From: a virus
Direction: 5' to 3' (one strand)
Virus record (IMG/VR): IMGVR_UViG_3300049846_001172
Location: 1 to 29,859 of that record
DNA: 29,859 bases
The notes below the pieces were generated by a model. The model was not told the origin of the DNA and made no database searches. It saw nothing but the letters and a program-made list of their open reading frames with translations. A program made the position numbers and the translations under genes. Of this stretch, positions 15,963 to 22,562 are shown in pieces; within the stretch, counting starts at the first letter, position 1; each line of letters starts with the position of its first letter.

Positions 15963-16654
15963 GCACCGCCCGCAAGATCACGCCCGAGTGCCAGCCGGTG
16001 TTTCCGTGCTGGTTGTGGATTGAATCGTCTATCGCAGATGACGCTTGGGAGCGTTGTGAGGTCGCTCCTGATTATGTGCGCTATGCGACCCACTGGCACC
16101 CCGACCAGGCCACCGCCCCCGAGCCGGTGAATGAGCCGATTTGGTGCGCGGCCTGCGGAAGGTGGGGCAACCACGGCAGCGGAACTTGCCCGACCATTTG
16201 GCACCCCACCCCACCCAAGCCGGAAGCCACCGCGACGGACTGGGCGGAACAGGCCATTGCCGAAGCCTCCGAAAGTCTGTTCAATCTTTCCTTGCCCGCC
16301 AAGGACGATTGCCAAACTACAATCGGTTTCTGGAAAGCCAATGAGCGGCGACGCGCCGAGTGTGCTTTCAAAGTTTTCCTCCGCCACCACGCTGCACAGA
16401 TCGCACAGATGGAACACCCCGACAGCATTGACCTCCGTGCATGGCAGGAAGCGTTTGGCACATCCCAACTGACGCACGCCTTGGCCCGTGTTGAATCAGC
16501 CGAACGGAAGGCCGCCCAGTTGGTGCGGGACAGCGGGGCGGAGCTTGCGCTTGAAACCGCTCGGGAAAACGACCTTCCATACAGACATTTGCGGGCAATT
16601 GATGTCGCCATCCAGAAGCTCCGCGCCATCACCGGGGAGGGGGAGAACAAGTGA
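15959..16654 (+). CDS. Accessory protein with a Cys motif, unknown
   Basis: 231 residues. Trp-rich N-terminal part (FPCWLWIESS, RYATHWHPDQA) with WCAACGRWGNHGSGTC, which could bind zinc through three cysteines and a His (about residues 62-76). The C-terminal half is helical (ERRRAECAFKVFLRHHAAQI; ARVESAERKAAQLVRDSGAE). Starts by ATGA overlap. The modules resemble accessory phage proteins assembled from variable parts; function unknown. Confidence 0.6.
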   Translation: MSTARKITPECQPVFPCWLWIESSIADDAWERCEVAPDYVRYATHWHPDQATAPEPVNEPIWCAACGRWGNHGSGTCPTIWHPTPPKPEATATDWAEQAIAEASESLFNLSLPAKDDCQTTIGFWKANERRRAECAFKVFLRHHAAQIAQMEHPDSIDLRAWQEAFGTSQLTHALARVESAERKAAQLVRDSGAELALETARENDLPYRHLRAIDVAIQKLRAITGEGENK

Positions 16655-16767
16655 AGGCCCTAAAGCGATTCTTCAAGTGGCTCAATGAGCCCGTCACCAA
16701 ATACACGGCTGACTGTGCCGGTATCGGCCCAGAAACCCGTAAACGCTGGCAATGGCTTTTCGTATGA
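16651..16767 (+). CDS. Tiny protein (38 aa), GTG start overlapping previous stop
   Basis: The frame encodes MKALKRFFKWLNEPVTKYTA followed by DCAGIGPETRKRWQWLFV. The GTG overlaps the preceding TGA (GTGA). The amphipathic basic N-terminus and Trp-rich C-terminus look selected rather than random, and I recall similar short phage proteins ending an accessory run. Last gene before the terminator. Confidence 0.5.
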   Translation: MKALKRFFKWLNEPVTKYTADCAGIGPETRKRWQWLFV

Positions 16768-16826
16768 ACCGCCGCGCCATCACCGAGCAGCCTGGCTGAT
16801 CCCTTACGCTGTAAGGCTACACAAAA

Positions 16827-16858
16827 CAGCCCCGGGGCCGTAATGGCTGCCGGGGCTG
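16827..16858. terminator. Bidirectional hairpin terminator between convergent genes
   Basis: Perfect 9-bp stem CAGCCCCGG (16827-16835) with CCGGGGCTG (16850-16858), loop 14 bases. It lies between the plus-strand accessory run (ending 16767) and the minus-strand gene ending at 16886. The stem is strong; the T tract is weak on either side. Confidence 0.7.
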
Positions 16859-16885
16859 ACAGTTTACTCAGGATGGTGAGTGGAT

Positions 16886-17227
16886 CTACTTCGTAAACAC
16901 CACCTCGATGCCCTTGGCGCGGAGGAGGGCGATGCAGGCGGCGAGGGGGAAGGCACCATATGCCTCAATCAATCGGGTGTTCTCCCTGTCAATGTCGGCA
17001 CAAAAATGCCCGGGCGGACGGTCATTGTGATACGACCAAACCGCAAAATTCTTCTCCAGCAGCGGCAGCACGGCGTCAGCGGAGCGGGTGAAATCCATGT
17101 AATCGACCCCCGTGTTTGGGATGCCGTTCTGGTCACGCCAACCTTCATCGGGGTCATGCCGCCACCCCGCGACATGTTCCGCCACGGCAGCGTTGATCTG
17201 GTCCTCGGTTGGGTCGGTGAGTTTCAT
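16886..17227 (-). CDS. Phage ABA sandwich domain protein (putative)
   Basis: 113 residues. INAAVAEHVAGWRHDPDEGW is followed by RDQNGIPNTGVDYMDFTRS and SADAVLPLLEKN, and then by YGAFPLAACIALLRAKGIEV. The 'VAEHVAGW...W.D.NG....P.FT.SADAVLPLLE' pattern is that of the small phage ABA sandwich family found in many temperate phages; its function is unknown. Ends just after the bidirectional terminator. Confidence 0.65.
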   Translation of the reverse strand: MKLTDPTEDQINAAVAEHVAGWRHDPDEGWRDQNGIPNTGVDYMDFTRSADAVLPLLEKNFAVWSYHNDRPPGHFCADIDRENTRLIEAYGAFPLAACIALLRAKGIEVVFTK

Positions 17228-17228
17228 G

Positions 17229-17417
17229 TCAGTACAGCCGCCGGACCTTCGCCGCCAGGGTGGTCAGCTTGCCGTGGTAACGCCGGTCCTCGCCGTTCAC
17301 CGCCTGGGCATAGCTCCCGGCAATGCTGGCGAGCAGATCATGGATGAACTTGGCGTCATCCTGGGTCAGTTGATTCTTACGGTCAGATTTCTTGGTGGGG
17401 GCGGCTGTCTTGGGCAT
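17229..17417 (-). CDS. Small basic protein, unknown
   Basis: 62 residues, Lys/Arg-rich, with one long helix (QDDAKFIHDLLASIAGSYAQ). It ends one base before the start of the downstream ABA-type gene, so the two are probably co-transcribed. A small hairpin GGGGC/GCCCC (17448-17461) lies in its upstream region. Confidence 0.55.
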   Translation of the reverse strand: MPKTAAPTKKSDRKNQLTQDDAKFIHDLLASIAGSYAQAVNGEDRRYHGKLTTLAAKVRRLY

Positions 17418-17447
17418 TTGTATGGTGGTTTTATTGGTTAATACGAG

Positions 17448-17526
17448 GGGGCATTGGCCCCATACAAAAATACCTACACCGTGTTACGCCGTGTGCAAGC
17501 GTATTCCGTTGAGAATTGTGACAATT
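17448..17526. promoter_or_regulatory. Divergent control region with hairpin, tandem repeat and palindrome
   Basis: Between a minus-strand gene (start 17417) and the ribbon-helix-helix-like gene (start 17546). It holds hairpin GGGGC-ATTG-GCCCC (17448-17461), two CCGTGT copies 10 bases apart (from 17479), and a perfect palindrome AATTGT-G-ACAATT (17514-17526). Tandem repeats spaced by about one helical turn suit RHH regulators, so autoregulation is plausible. Confidence 0.5.
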
Positions 17527-17545
17527 TGTGCGTCACTGCCGGCTG

Positions 17546-17776
17546 ATGGCTGAATACACCCGCACCTCTATCCGCATCCCCGCCAAGCTGCACCGGGCCG
17601 GCGTAGCCCGGGCTGCCGCTGAACACCGGGACTTTTCCGGCCATGTCGCCTACCTGCTCGAGCGGGATCTGGCCAGTGCCCCTACTCACGCCGAACACCA
17701 CGCCGCTGTGGAACGGGCAGCGGATGAGGCCGCACGGCGCCATAGCATAGCCAAGCCGTCCCGGCCCACGCCTTGA
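17546..17776 (+). CDS. Ribbon-helix-helix-like DNA-binding protein (putative)
   Basis: 76 residues from the ATG at 17546. The N-terminal strand YTRTSIRIPAKLHRAGVARA with a following helix (EHRDFSGHVAYLLERDLA) matches the Arc/CopG-type layout: a short basic beta strand (TSIRI), helix, turn and helix. The Ala/His-rich C-terminus looks disordered. An operator-like palindrome lies just upstream. Its 3' end overlaps the convergent gene on the minus strand by 95 bases. Possible regulator of this segment; not proven. Confidence 0.55.
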   Translation: MAEYTRTSIRIPAKLHRAGVARAAAEHRDFSGHVAYLLERDLASAPTHAEHHAAVERAADEAARRHSIAKPSRPTP

Positions 17777-18059
17777 CTAGGGTAATGTCAGCCATCCGGG
17801 GCACCCCATCAATCCGGCATAGCTGCTGGTAGGTGATCGGCTCCCGGTTGTCCATGTCAGCGAACCAGGCCAGGACCCCGGGCAGTTCCGCCGGGTCCAG
17901 GAACTCCCACCAGCCGGACCCATGGATGCGCGGGATCACCTCGATCACATGGCCCTCCAGGTTGGCACAGGCCAGCATCCGGCCAGTAGTGTCACAGACG
18001 GCCACCCGGTAGCCGAGGGCAGCAGCTTCGTGGAAGGGGACCAGCCAGGGGTAGTGCAT
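17682..18059 (-). CDS. PAS-like small phage protein (putative)
   Basis: 125 residues. MHYPWLVPFHEAAALGYRVA is followed by VCDTTGRMLACANLEGHVIE, HGSGWWEFLDPAELPGVLAW and ITYQQLCRIDGVP. The order resembles a compact PAS fold, as seen in some uncharacterised phage proteins. The C-terminal 30 or so codons are antisense to the RHH-like gene. Upstream lie two dyads and a repeated TGAAAAATTGG. Confidence 0.5.
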   Translation of the reverse strand: MHYPWLVPFHEAAALGYRVAVCDTTGRMLACANLEGHVIEVIPRIHGSGWWEFLDPAELPGVLAWFADMDNREPITYQQLCRIDGVPRMADITLVKAWAGTAWLCYGAVRPHPLPVPQRRGVRRE

Positions 18060-18131
18060 GGGCGGTAAAATGCATGATTACCTACTGCTGGAAAGGGTGG
18101 GGATGACCTTTTTTAAGGATTTGCCGGACCT

Positions 18132-18238
18132 CAACCGGGTGACCCGGGTTAACAGTTGCAAGGCTGAGTGAAAAATTGGTGAGTGGGCACAATGAGTCCT
18201 AGCTATTTAGGACTCAGGTTGCATGGCTGAAAAATTGG
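18132..18238. promoter_or_regulatory. Operator-like dyads and direct repeats
   Basis: Upstream of the minus-strand gene that starts at 18059. Contains an imperfect dyad AACCGGGT-G-ACCCGGGTT (from 18133), a perfect 9-bp inverted repeat TGAGTCCTA (18193-18201) with TAGGACTCA (18208-18216), and two copies of TGAAAAATTGG (18169-18179 and 18228-18238) flanking it. This looks like a protein-binding region; whether it controls lysogeny is unknown because no repressor of a known family is visible. Confidence 0.45.
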
Positions 18239-18486
18239 AGCCGTGGTATACCTTTTGCACCATACTCGCCCAGCGGTGATCCCTCCGAGGCTTGGCTGTT
18301 TCTCGTAGCCTATGGTGGAGTGATGCCCGCCCGGTCTGCGCTGCTATCGAATGGTTAAGCCTACGTTCCCTGCATGTCTTGAGGTCACCCTCGGCTACCG
18401 CTCCTTCAGTGGTATATCGGGCCGCCTATTGCGGATGCCGCCACTTACACGCCAGGTTCTTCTATTCGGTGAACCTGGAAGACGGT
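18239..18486. other. Non-coding stretch, several hairpins, no convincing gene
   Basis: The only longer frame (18292-18540, plus) reads as a low-quality mixture with no family resemblance and overlaps a structured element. Visible pairings are AGGCT (near 18288) with AGCCT (near 18307), and an 8-bp hairpin CCAGGTTC/GAACCTGG (18452-18478). A plus- or minus-strand non-coding RNA is possible, but I cannot support a specific class. Confidence 0.3.
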
Positions 18487-18581
18487 AAAAGAAAACCCCC
18501 GGCCGTAGCAGCGGCGCGGGGGATTAGGTGTAGCGACTAACTGAAATTGATTTCTACACCTAGACCATATCACCGCTGCTA
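18487..18581 (-). terminator. Pseudoknot-capable hairpin with T tract downstream of HNH gene 2
   Basis: Read on the minus strand: TAGCAGCGG (18581-18573), hairpin TAGGTGTAG/CTACACCTA (18562-18525), CCCCCG (18522-18517), CCGCTGCTA (18514-18506), CGGGGG (18501-18496) and TTTTCTTTT (18495-18487). The last hairpin plus T tract is a good intrinsic terminator for the HNH transcript. Its loop can pair with the upstream TAGCAGCGG over 9 bases, giving the same helix order as the two HNH leaders. It starts 44 bases after the HNH stop codon. Confidence 0.6.
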
Positions 18582-18624
18582 GCGGGCCAAGGCCATCCTC
18601 GACGCCCACAGCATACACAGTGTG

Positions 18625-19479
18625 TCAAGACCCTGCCTGCACGGGTATATCCTGCCAGTCGTTTTCAGCGGACTCCGGGCGGGTGACGATCAGGGCCAGG
18701 GCTTCGGGGGTGAGGCGGTCGCCTTTTGAGAGATTGTCCCTGGCCCACATGGGCCGCTGATTTGAATAGTGGAAGCACATCCTCTGCTGGTCCGGGTCTG
18801 TCAAATCAAAGGCTGCGCATGGGATGATGTGATCCACATGCCAGCCATGAATACCCCGGTTTTCCCATGTCATGCCGGGTTGGAACTGCGCCTCCAGGTG
18901 CGCCATCAACTCCGCGATTGAGCAGCCGATAAGGTCCATCGTTTTCTTGGACTTTCCCGAGTATTGCTTGGCTAGGGCCATTTTCACTCGACTTGTCAGT
19001 ATCCCGCGAAGCGCAAATGATGGATCGACCTTCCTGCGGACATTATTCCTTTCGGTGGCACGCGCCTGTAGCTTGTCCTTATTGGCGGCTCGATAGTCCG
19101 CCTGATACCGCGCAACCGAATCCGCGTTTTTGGCTCTGTATGCCCTCTGCTTTTTCAGGTGATCGGCATGATTTTTTTCCCGACTCATCCTCCCTTGTAG
19201 CCTCTTCTTTTCTAGGTGAGGCATCTTTGGTCCAATGAAATGCGCACTGGTCGTTCTGATTGAAGGCCCTCCCCGCTTCCGATCCCTTTGGTTTACGGAC
19301 TTCAGCCTGGCTTGAGTCTTGGCCGGGCATCTTGGACCTATGAAAAGATGGTGCCCGGGCCAGATCGTAGCCTCTACCCTTCTCTTGGGGCGAAAGCTAT
19401 CCCTCAAACCGTTGGGTATCCTTGGTCCTATGAAATCCGGGTGAACCGTGGTTCCGCGCCGGGGTGCGTATTTCCTCAT
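18625..19479 (-). CDS. HNH endonuclease 2 with three N-terminal FIGP repeats
   Basis: 284 residues from the ATG at 19477-19479, which follows GGGGTTTTTTT exactly as in HNH gene 1. Repeats: DFIGPRIP (15-22), LFIGPRCP (45-52) and HFIGPKMP (80-87), spaced 30 and 35 residues apart. A long basic helical region follows, then KTMDLIGCSIAELMAHLEAQ, WHVDHIIPCAAF, FHYSNQRPMW and the Asn of RDNLSKGD. This is an HNH nuclease; the C-terminal half is closely related to HNH 1. Downstream of the integrase on the same strand, with its conserved leader in between. Probably a homing-type selfish gene. Confidence 0.88.
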   Translation of the reverse strand: MRKYAPRRGTTVHPDFIGPRIPNGLRDSFRPKRRVEATIWPGHHLFIGPRCPAKTQARLKSVNQRDRKRGGPSIRTTSAHFIGPKMPHLEKKRLQGRMSREKNHADHLKKQRAYRAKNADSVARYQADYRAANKDKLQARATERNNVRRKVDPSFALRGILTSRVKMALAKQYSGKSKKTMDLIGCSIAELMAHLEAQFQPGMTWENRGIHGWHVDHIIPCAAFDLTDPDQQRMCFHYSNQRPMWARDNLSKGDRLTPEALALIVTRPESAENDWQDIPVQAGS

Positions 19480-19603
19480 AAAAAAACCCCTCTCCGCTGA
19501 CGAGGTAGAAGGGGCCAAGTGCGTGGCCGTTCTCGTCAGCGGGAGGGAAAGATTTTGATGCACCATGATAGACGGCTTCTACACCGCGCTCTCATTTTAG
19601 CAG
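19480..19603 (-). ncRNA. Conserved structured leader of HNH gene 2 (pseudoknot candidate)
   Basis: Second copy of the leader seen at 9607-9736. Minus-strand helices (plus coordinates): GTAGAAG (19582-19576) with CTTCTAC (19511-19505); CCGT (19575-19572) with ACGG (19530-19527); CCGCTGACGAG (19542-19532) with CTCGTCAGCGG (19504-19494), extended by CCCTC (19547-19543) with GAGGG (19492-19488). Compared with copy 1 the outer pair of the first helix changes C-G to G-C, and the long helix has different bases but stays paired. It begins within 10 bases of the integrase stop codon and ends in a T tract abutting the HNH ATG. Confidence 0.7.
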
Positions 19604-19609
19604 CAAGGT

Positions 19610-20665
19610 CTAGCCCACAAACTGGATCGGCTTGGGCAGGTCTAGGCTGCGTGCGTAAAAACGGTCGGTCGTGGCCTGTTGGCCATGTCCGAGCATATCG
19701 CGGGCCTGTCGCGGTCCCTGCGCCGTGTAAACCAGGCTGCCGGCCAGCCGGCGGCACGACTGGAGGGGCTTCATTGGGAAGCCAATGGTCTTCAGCATTT
19801 GGTTTAACTCAACGCTGACGATCTGGTGCCTTCTCGGCCCCACGAGATACACGGGGTCATTGGATGCCAAGAGGAGTTGCGGCACTGGGTCCGGCAAAGC
19901 CACCGGGCGCCACTTCCGCCCCTTGGTGGTGCTCTGGTTGGGGTCGCCGCCAATGTGAAGGATCGAGCCGTCCAGCCAGTCCCTCCTGGCTTCGCGGATC
20001 TCTCCAGCCCTCAGGCCGCCGTAAAACGCTAAGAGAAAAGCACGGTGGTGCTCGGGATGGTCCTTCAGCAGATCGTTGACCTTGGCCATTGCGTCAGCAC
20101 TGGGCAGCACCGGCCGCCCATGGGCCTCATCAAGCAGGGTGCGCTCCATGAACGACGCGACGGCCTCCTTGGGGATGTTCATGCCGGAGTCAACGTAGGC
20201 AGAAACGCTGTCCCGGCTGACAATGCTTCTGGCCTGCCTGATTTTGCTGTTACAGCTCACCACGGCAGAGTTGCTGTCGGGCCTCAGTTTGACGCAATGC
20301 TGCTGATACTTGAGGACCACCCCGGCGGCCAGGCGGTCCATGCGGTCACTGTCCTTTATGCCGCTGACGGCCAGCACTGACTTCAAAGACGAAATGTTGC
20401 GCTTGCGCGTAAGTGGCTTGGGGGCCGGCAGTGCATCGTATGCCTTGTAGAGTTCGGCAAACGTCGGCGCACCCCCACGGGTTTTCATTTGATCCGCCAT
20501 GCCGAATTGCTGTCCGACAATTTTATTGCGGTAGTCCTTGGCTCTAATCAAAGCAAGGGCTTTGTCCGTCGTCTGGGTCGAGAACGGATATATCTTATTT
20601 CTAACACTGAATCTGACGCTCCAAGCACAGTTGGGGTTGTCCTTGTTCCTTTTAAAAAGTTTCAT
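19610..20665 (-). CDS. Tyrosine recombinase integrase
   Basis: 351 residues. An N-terminal arm-binding-type region (AWSVRFSVRNKIYPFSTQT) and core-binding helices precede the catalytic domain. Catalytic residues are R219 in YGGLRAGEI, a Lys in TTKGRKWRPV (near 248), R305 in SCRRLAGS, H327 in MLGHGQQATT and Y337 in RFYARS. The position that is usually His in the HxxR box is Gln302. It lies next to a partial tRNA-Gln with flanking direct repeats, the expected attP. It would catalyse insertion into, and with a directionality factor excision from, the host chromosome. Confidence 0.93.
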   Translation of the reverse strand: MKLFKRNKDNPNCAWSVRFSVRNKIYPFSTQTTDKALALIRAKDYRNKIVGQQFGMADQMKTRGGAPTFAELYKAYDALPAPKPLTRKRNISSLKSVLAVSGIKDSDRMDRLAAGVVLKYQQHCVKLRPDSNSAVVSCNSKIRQARSIVSRDSVSAYVDSGMNIPKEAVASFMERTLLDEAHGRPVLPSADAMAKVNDLLKDHPEHHRAFLLAFYGGLRAGEIREARRDWLDGSILHIGGDPNQSTTKGRKWRPVALPDPVPQLLLASNDPVYLVGPRRHQIVSVELNQMLKTIGFPMKPLQSCRRLAGSLVYTAQGPRQARDMLGHGQQATTDRFYARSLDLPKPIQFVG

Positions 20666-20727
20666 GTCGATAGTGCCTACACTGTGCCTGCATGGTGTCC
20701 AGACAATTCCTAGGTGACTCCGTGATG

Positions 20728-20924
20728 CAAGCTATGAGCAGGGCGGTTGTAGTTTACTTTGTGGTTTGATTGCGGGGTTCTCCTCTAGATTCCTTTCTGC
20801 AGCCTCGCTATACAGTGGTGGTTCCGGTGACTTTGACTCACCTAGTCATGGTTCGAATCCATGTCGGGCAGCCATACTTACAGAAGTATAGGGAGGCGGC
20901 GGTTCAAGCTATGAGCAGGGTGGT
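20728..20924. other. attP: Phage attachment site (attP) with tRNA-Gln 3' half as core
   Basis: Core 20826-20874: anticodon stem GGTGA/TCACC with loop CTTTGAC (anticodon TTG, Gln), T arm CATGG-TTCGAAT-CCATG, 3' acceptor strand TCGGGCA and GCCA. The matching 5' acceptor strand TGCCCGA and a D arm are absent, so this is only the 3' half of a tRNA gene, the usual crossover for tRNA-targeting phages. Two 20-bp direct repeats, CAAGCTATGAGCAGGGYGGT (20728-20747 and 20905-20924, one difference), flank it like arm-type integrase sites. Phage genes continue on both sides, so this is attP, not attL/attR. Confidence 0.75.
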
Positions 20925-20949
20925 GATGCAGGCCGACCATGAACCACGG

Positions 20950-21279
20950 TCAGCCACGCTTGACCCGCCGGGCATTGCGCCGCCGTGGGATGGCCGGGGC
21001 AATGGGGGTATCCCCGTCGATCAGTTCCTGCCATACGGGGTCATCCGGCCGGTAGGGGGCCAGGCCCTTGAAGATCGCCTTGGCATCCTTGGGCACGCCC
21101 TGGCCGTCCATGACATTGTTGAGCAGGGGCACGATGTACTCGTTGAACCAGGCATTGAAGCTAATCCGGCGGAGCTCGGCAGCGAGGTATAGCCTGCCCT
21201 TGAAGGCCATGTCATTGGCCTCGAAGGTAAGCAGGTGCCGGGCACGTTCCCGGCGGTAGTCTTTTCTGTTGGTTGGCAT
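20950..21279 (-). CDS. Small basic protein near attP, unknown
   Basis: 109 residues. MPTNRKDYRRERARHLLTFE is followed by NDMAFKGRLYLAAELRRISF and NAWFNEYIVPLLNNVMDGQG; the C-terminus is Arg-rich (IPRRRNARRVKRG). Strongly basic, so nucleic-acid binding is possible. No family recognised. Confidence 0.55.
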   Translation of the reverse strand: MPTNRKDYRRERARHLLTFEANDMAFKGRLYLAAELRRISFNAWFNEYIVPLLNNVMDGQGVPKDAKAIFKGLAPYRPDDPVWQELIDGDTPIAPAIPRRRNARRVKRG

Positions 21280-21367
21280 AATGTACTATAGGTAATCTGT
21301 ATCTAAAGTAACACAAGTGCTATTTTGTTGTTGATTGTATAGGGAGAGTGCCTACACGTATCACCCC

Positions 21368-21631
21368 ATGGAAAAGATCAAAGACGGCGGGCCAGCGTTT
21401 CCCGGTATTGGCAAGACGCCAAACTGCTTTGGCGGATTTGACGCCATTGATACAGAGGGCATGACCCTGCGGGATTACTTCGCGGGGCAGGCGTTGGCGG
21501 GGTTGACATCCGACAATAAGACCCTGACGGTTTTCAGGGACGAGGGAACGGGCAGTGTAATCACTGACGCCGCCGCAGCCTCATACGCATACGCCGACGC
21601 CATGCTCGCCGCACGGGAGGGCAAGCCGTGA
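21368..21631 (+). CDS. Phage protein of the DGGPAFP...GMTLRDYFAGQAL family
   Basis: 87 residues from the ATG at 21368. Contains KDGGPAFPGIG, EGMTLRDYFAGQALAGL and AAASYAYADAMLAAREG. This combination is a common, small, uncharacterised phage and prophage protein. It overlaps the next gene by GTGA. First gene of the plus-strand early block. Confidence 0.75.
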   Translation: MEKIKDGGPAFPGIGKTPNCFGGFDAIDTEGMTLRDYFAGQALAGLTSDNKTLTVFRDEGTGSVITDAAAASYAYADAMLAAREGKP

Positions 21632-21951
21632 CCCTCCCGCCCGTTACCATCACCATCAGCGATCAGGCCACCCTGGCCTACGCGCAGACCGCCGCCCGGC
21701 AAGCCGGCCACGCCGACTGGACCGCCTGGCTCCGTGAGCAGGCCCGGCAGGGCACCCGGCTGGCCCTCGGCATGAAGGCCGACCTGTCAGTGGCTGCAGC
21801 CGCCCGGTACCTGGGTTGCCACACCAACACCATCTGGAACTACCACAAGCGCGGCGACCTCCCCGGGCTCTACTATGTGTCAGCCAAGAAGGCCATGATC
21901 CCGCTGGCGGATCTAGAGCGATTTAAGGAGCGGTGCAAGGTAGCCGCCTAA
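21628..21951 (+). CDS. HTH DNA-binding protein, excisionase-like candidate
   Basis: 107 residues, GTG start overlapping the previous TGA. A helical N-terminal half (AYAQTAARQAGHADWTAWLR) precedes a MerR/excisionase-type winged helix motif: LSVAAAARYLGCHTNTIWNY, HKRGDLPGLYYVSAK, IPLADLERFKERC. Such domains occur in excisionases and early regulators. Being 0.7 kb from attP and the integrase it is the best candidate for a recombination directionality factor, by inference only. Confidence 0.6.
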   Translation: MTLPPVTITISDQATLAYAQTAARQAGHADWTAWLREQARQGTRLALGMKADLSVAAAARYLGCHTNTIWNYHKRGDLPGLYYVSAKKAMIPLADLERFKERCKVAA

Positions 21952-21998
21952 CCCTTCCGGCCTACCACTGGCCGGGCAACCACAACCAACATACAGAC

Positions 21999-22562
21999 AT
22001 GACAGCATTAAACCAAGAAGCACCTCCCGTGGAGGTCAAAGCCCAGACGAACTACTTCCGGTTTGATCCTCTCCCCAAGAGCGATACCTACCTTTTCACC
22101 CTGGTCGGATTCAATTACCTTGAGTCCACCCCGTTCAATCGCACGGACGAAAAGACGAAGCAGAAGACGGTGGAGCACGGCCCCGGCATCGAGTGGTTCC
22201 TTGGGACCATGGTGAAGGACAAGCCGTATTTCATCAAGACATGGCCGATCTACTATAGCATCAGTGACCGCGCCAACTATACCAAGTGGTATAAGGCGTT
22301 CACGGGTGCCGCCCCCACCGCCAAGCAGCGCCCTAGCGAGTGTCTTGGGAAGGCGGTCATGGTGCCGGTGGAGCTGGTGCAAAAGACATCGGCAAAGGGC
22401 ACGACATACACCGCAGCCAAGACCGGCTCGCCCAGCCCGGTGCCGTCAATGCTGGAAGGCTCGATCACGCCGCTCTCCGCGCTGAAGGCTGCTTTCGAGG
22501 CCGCCCTGGCGAAGAGCAGCGAGAAGGCGGACAAGGACGATACCGGCAATGCGCCGTTCTGA
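21999..22562 (+). CDS. SSB-like single-stranded DNA-binding protein (putative)
   Basis: 187 residues from the ATG at 21999 (leader AACATACAGAC). The body is beta-rich (YFRFDPLPKSDTYLFTLVGF, GKAVMVPVELVQKTSAKGTT), compatible with an OB-like or related fold. The C-terminus ends DKDDTGNAPF, an acidic tail closing with Pro-Phe like the protein-interaction tip of bacterial SSB. A RecB-type nuclease and a RuvC resolvase follow, which fits a replication/recombination module. No canonical SSB motif is visible, so the assignment is tentative. Confidence 0.5.
   Translation: MTALNQEAPPVEVKAQTNYFRFDPLPKSDTYLFTLVGFNYLESTPFNRTDEKTKQKTVEHGPGIEWFLGTMVKDKPYFIKTWPIYYSISDRANYTKWYKAFTGAAPTAKQRPSECLGKAVMVPVELVQKTSAKGTTYTAAKTGSPSPVPSMLEGSITPLSALKAAFEAALAKSSEKADKDDTGNAPF

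Noticed and set aside
16758-16799. An 11-codon frame after the 38-residue gene
   Set aside because: Too short to support, although the ATG overlaps the previous codons.
18292-18540. An 82-codon plus-strand frame in the non-coding region
   Set aside because: Overlaps the structured element, odd composition and no homologue I recognise.
20790-20874. A complete tRNA-Gln gene
   Set aside because: No D arm and no 5' acceptor strand TGCCCGA precede the anticodon stem; only the 3' half is present.
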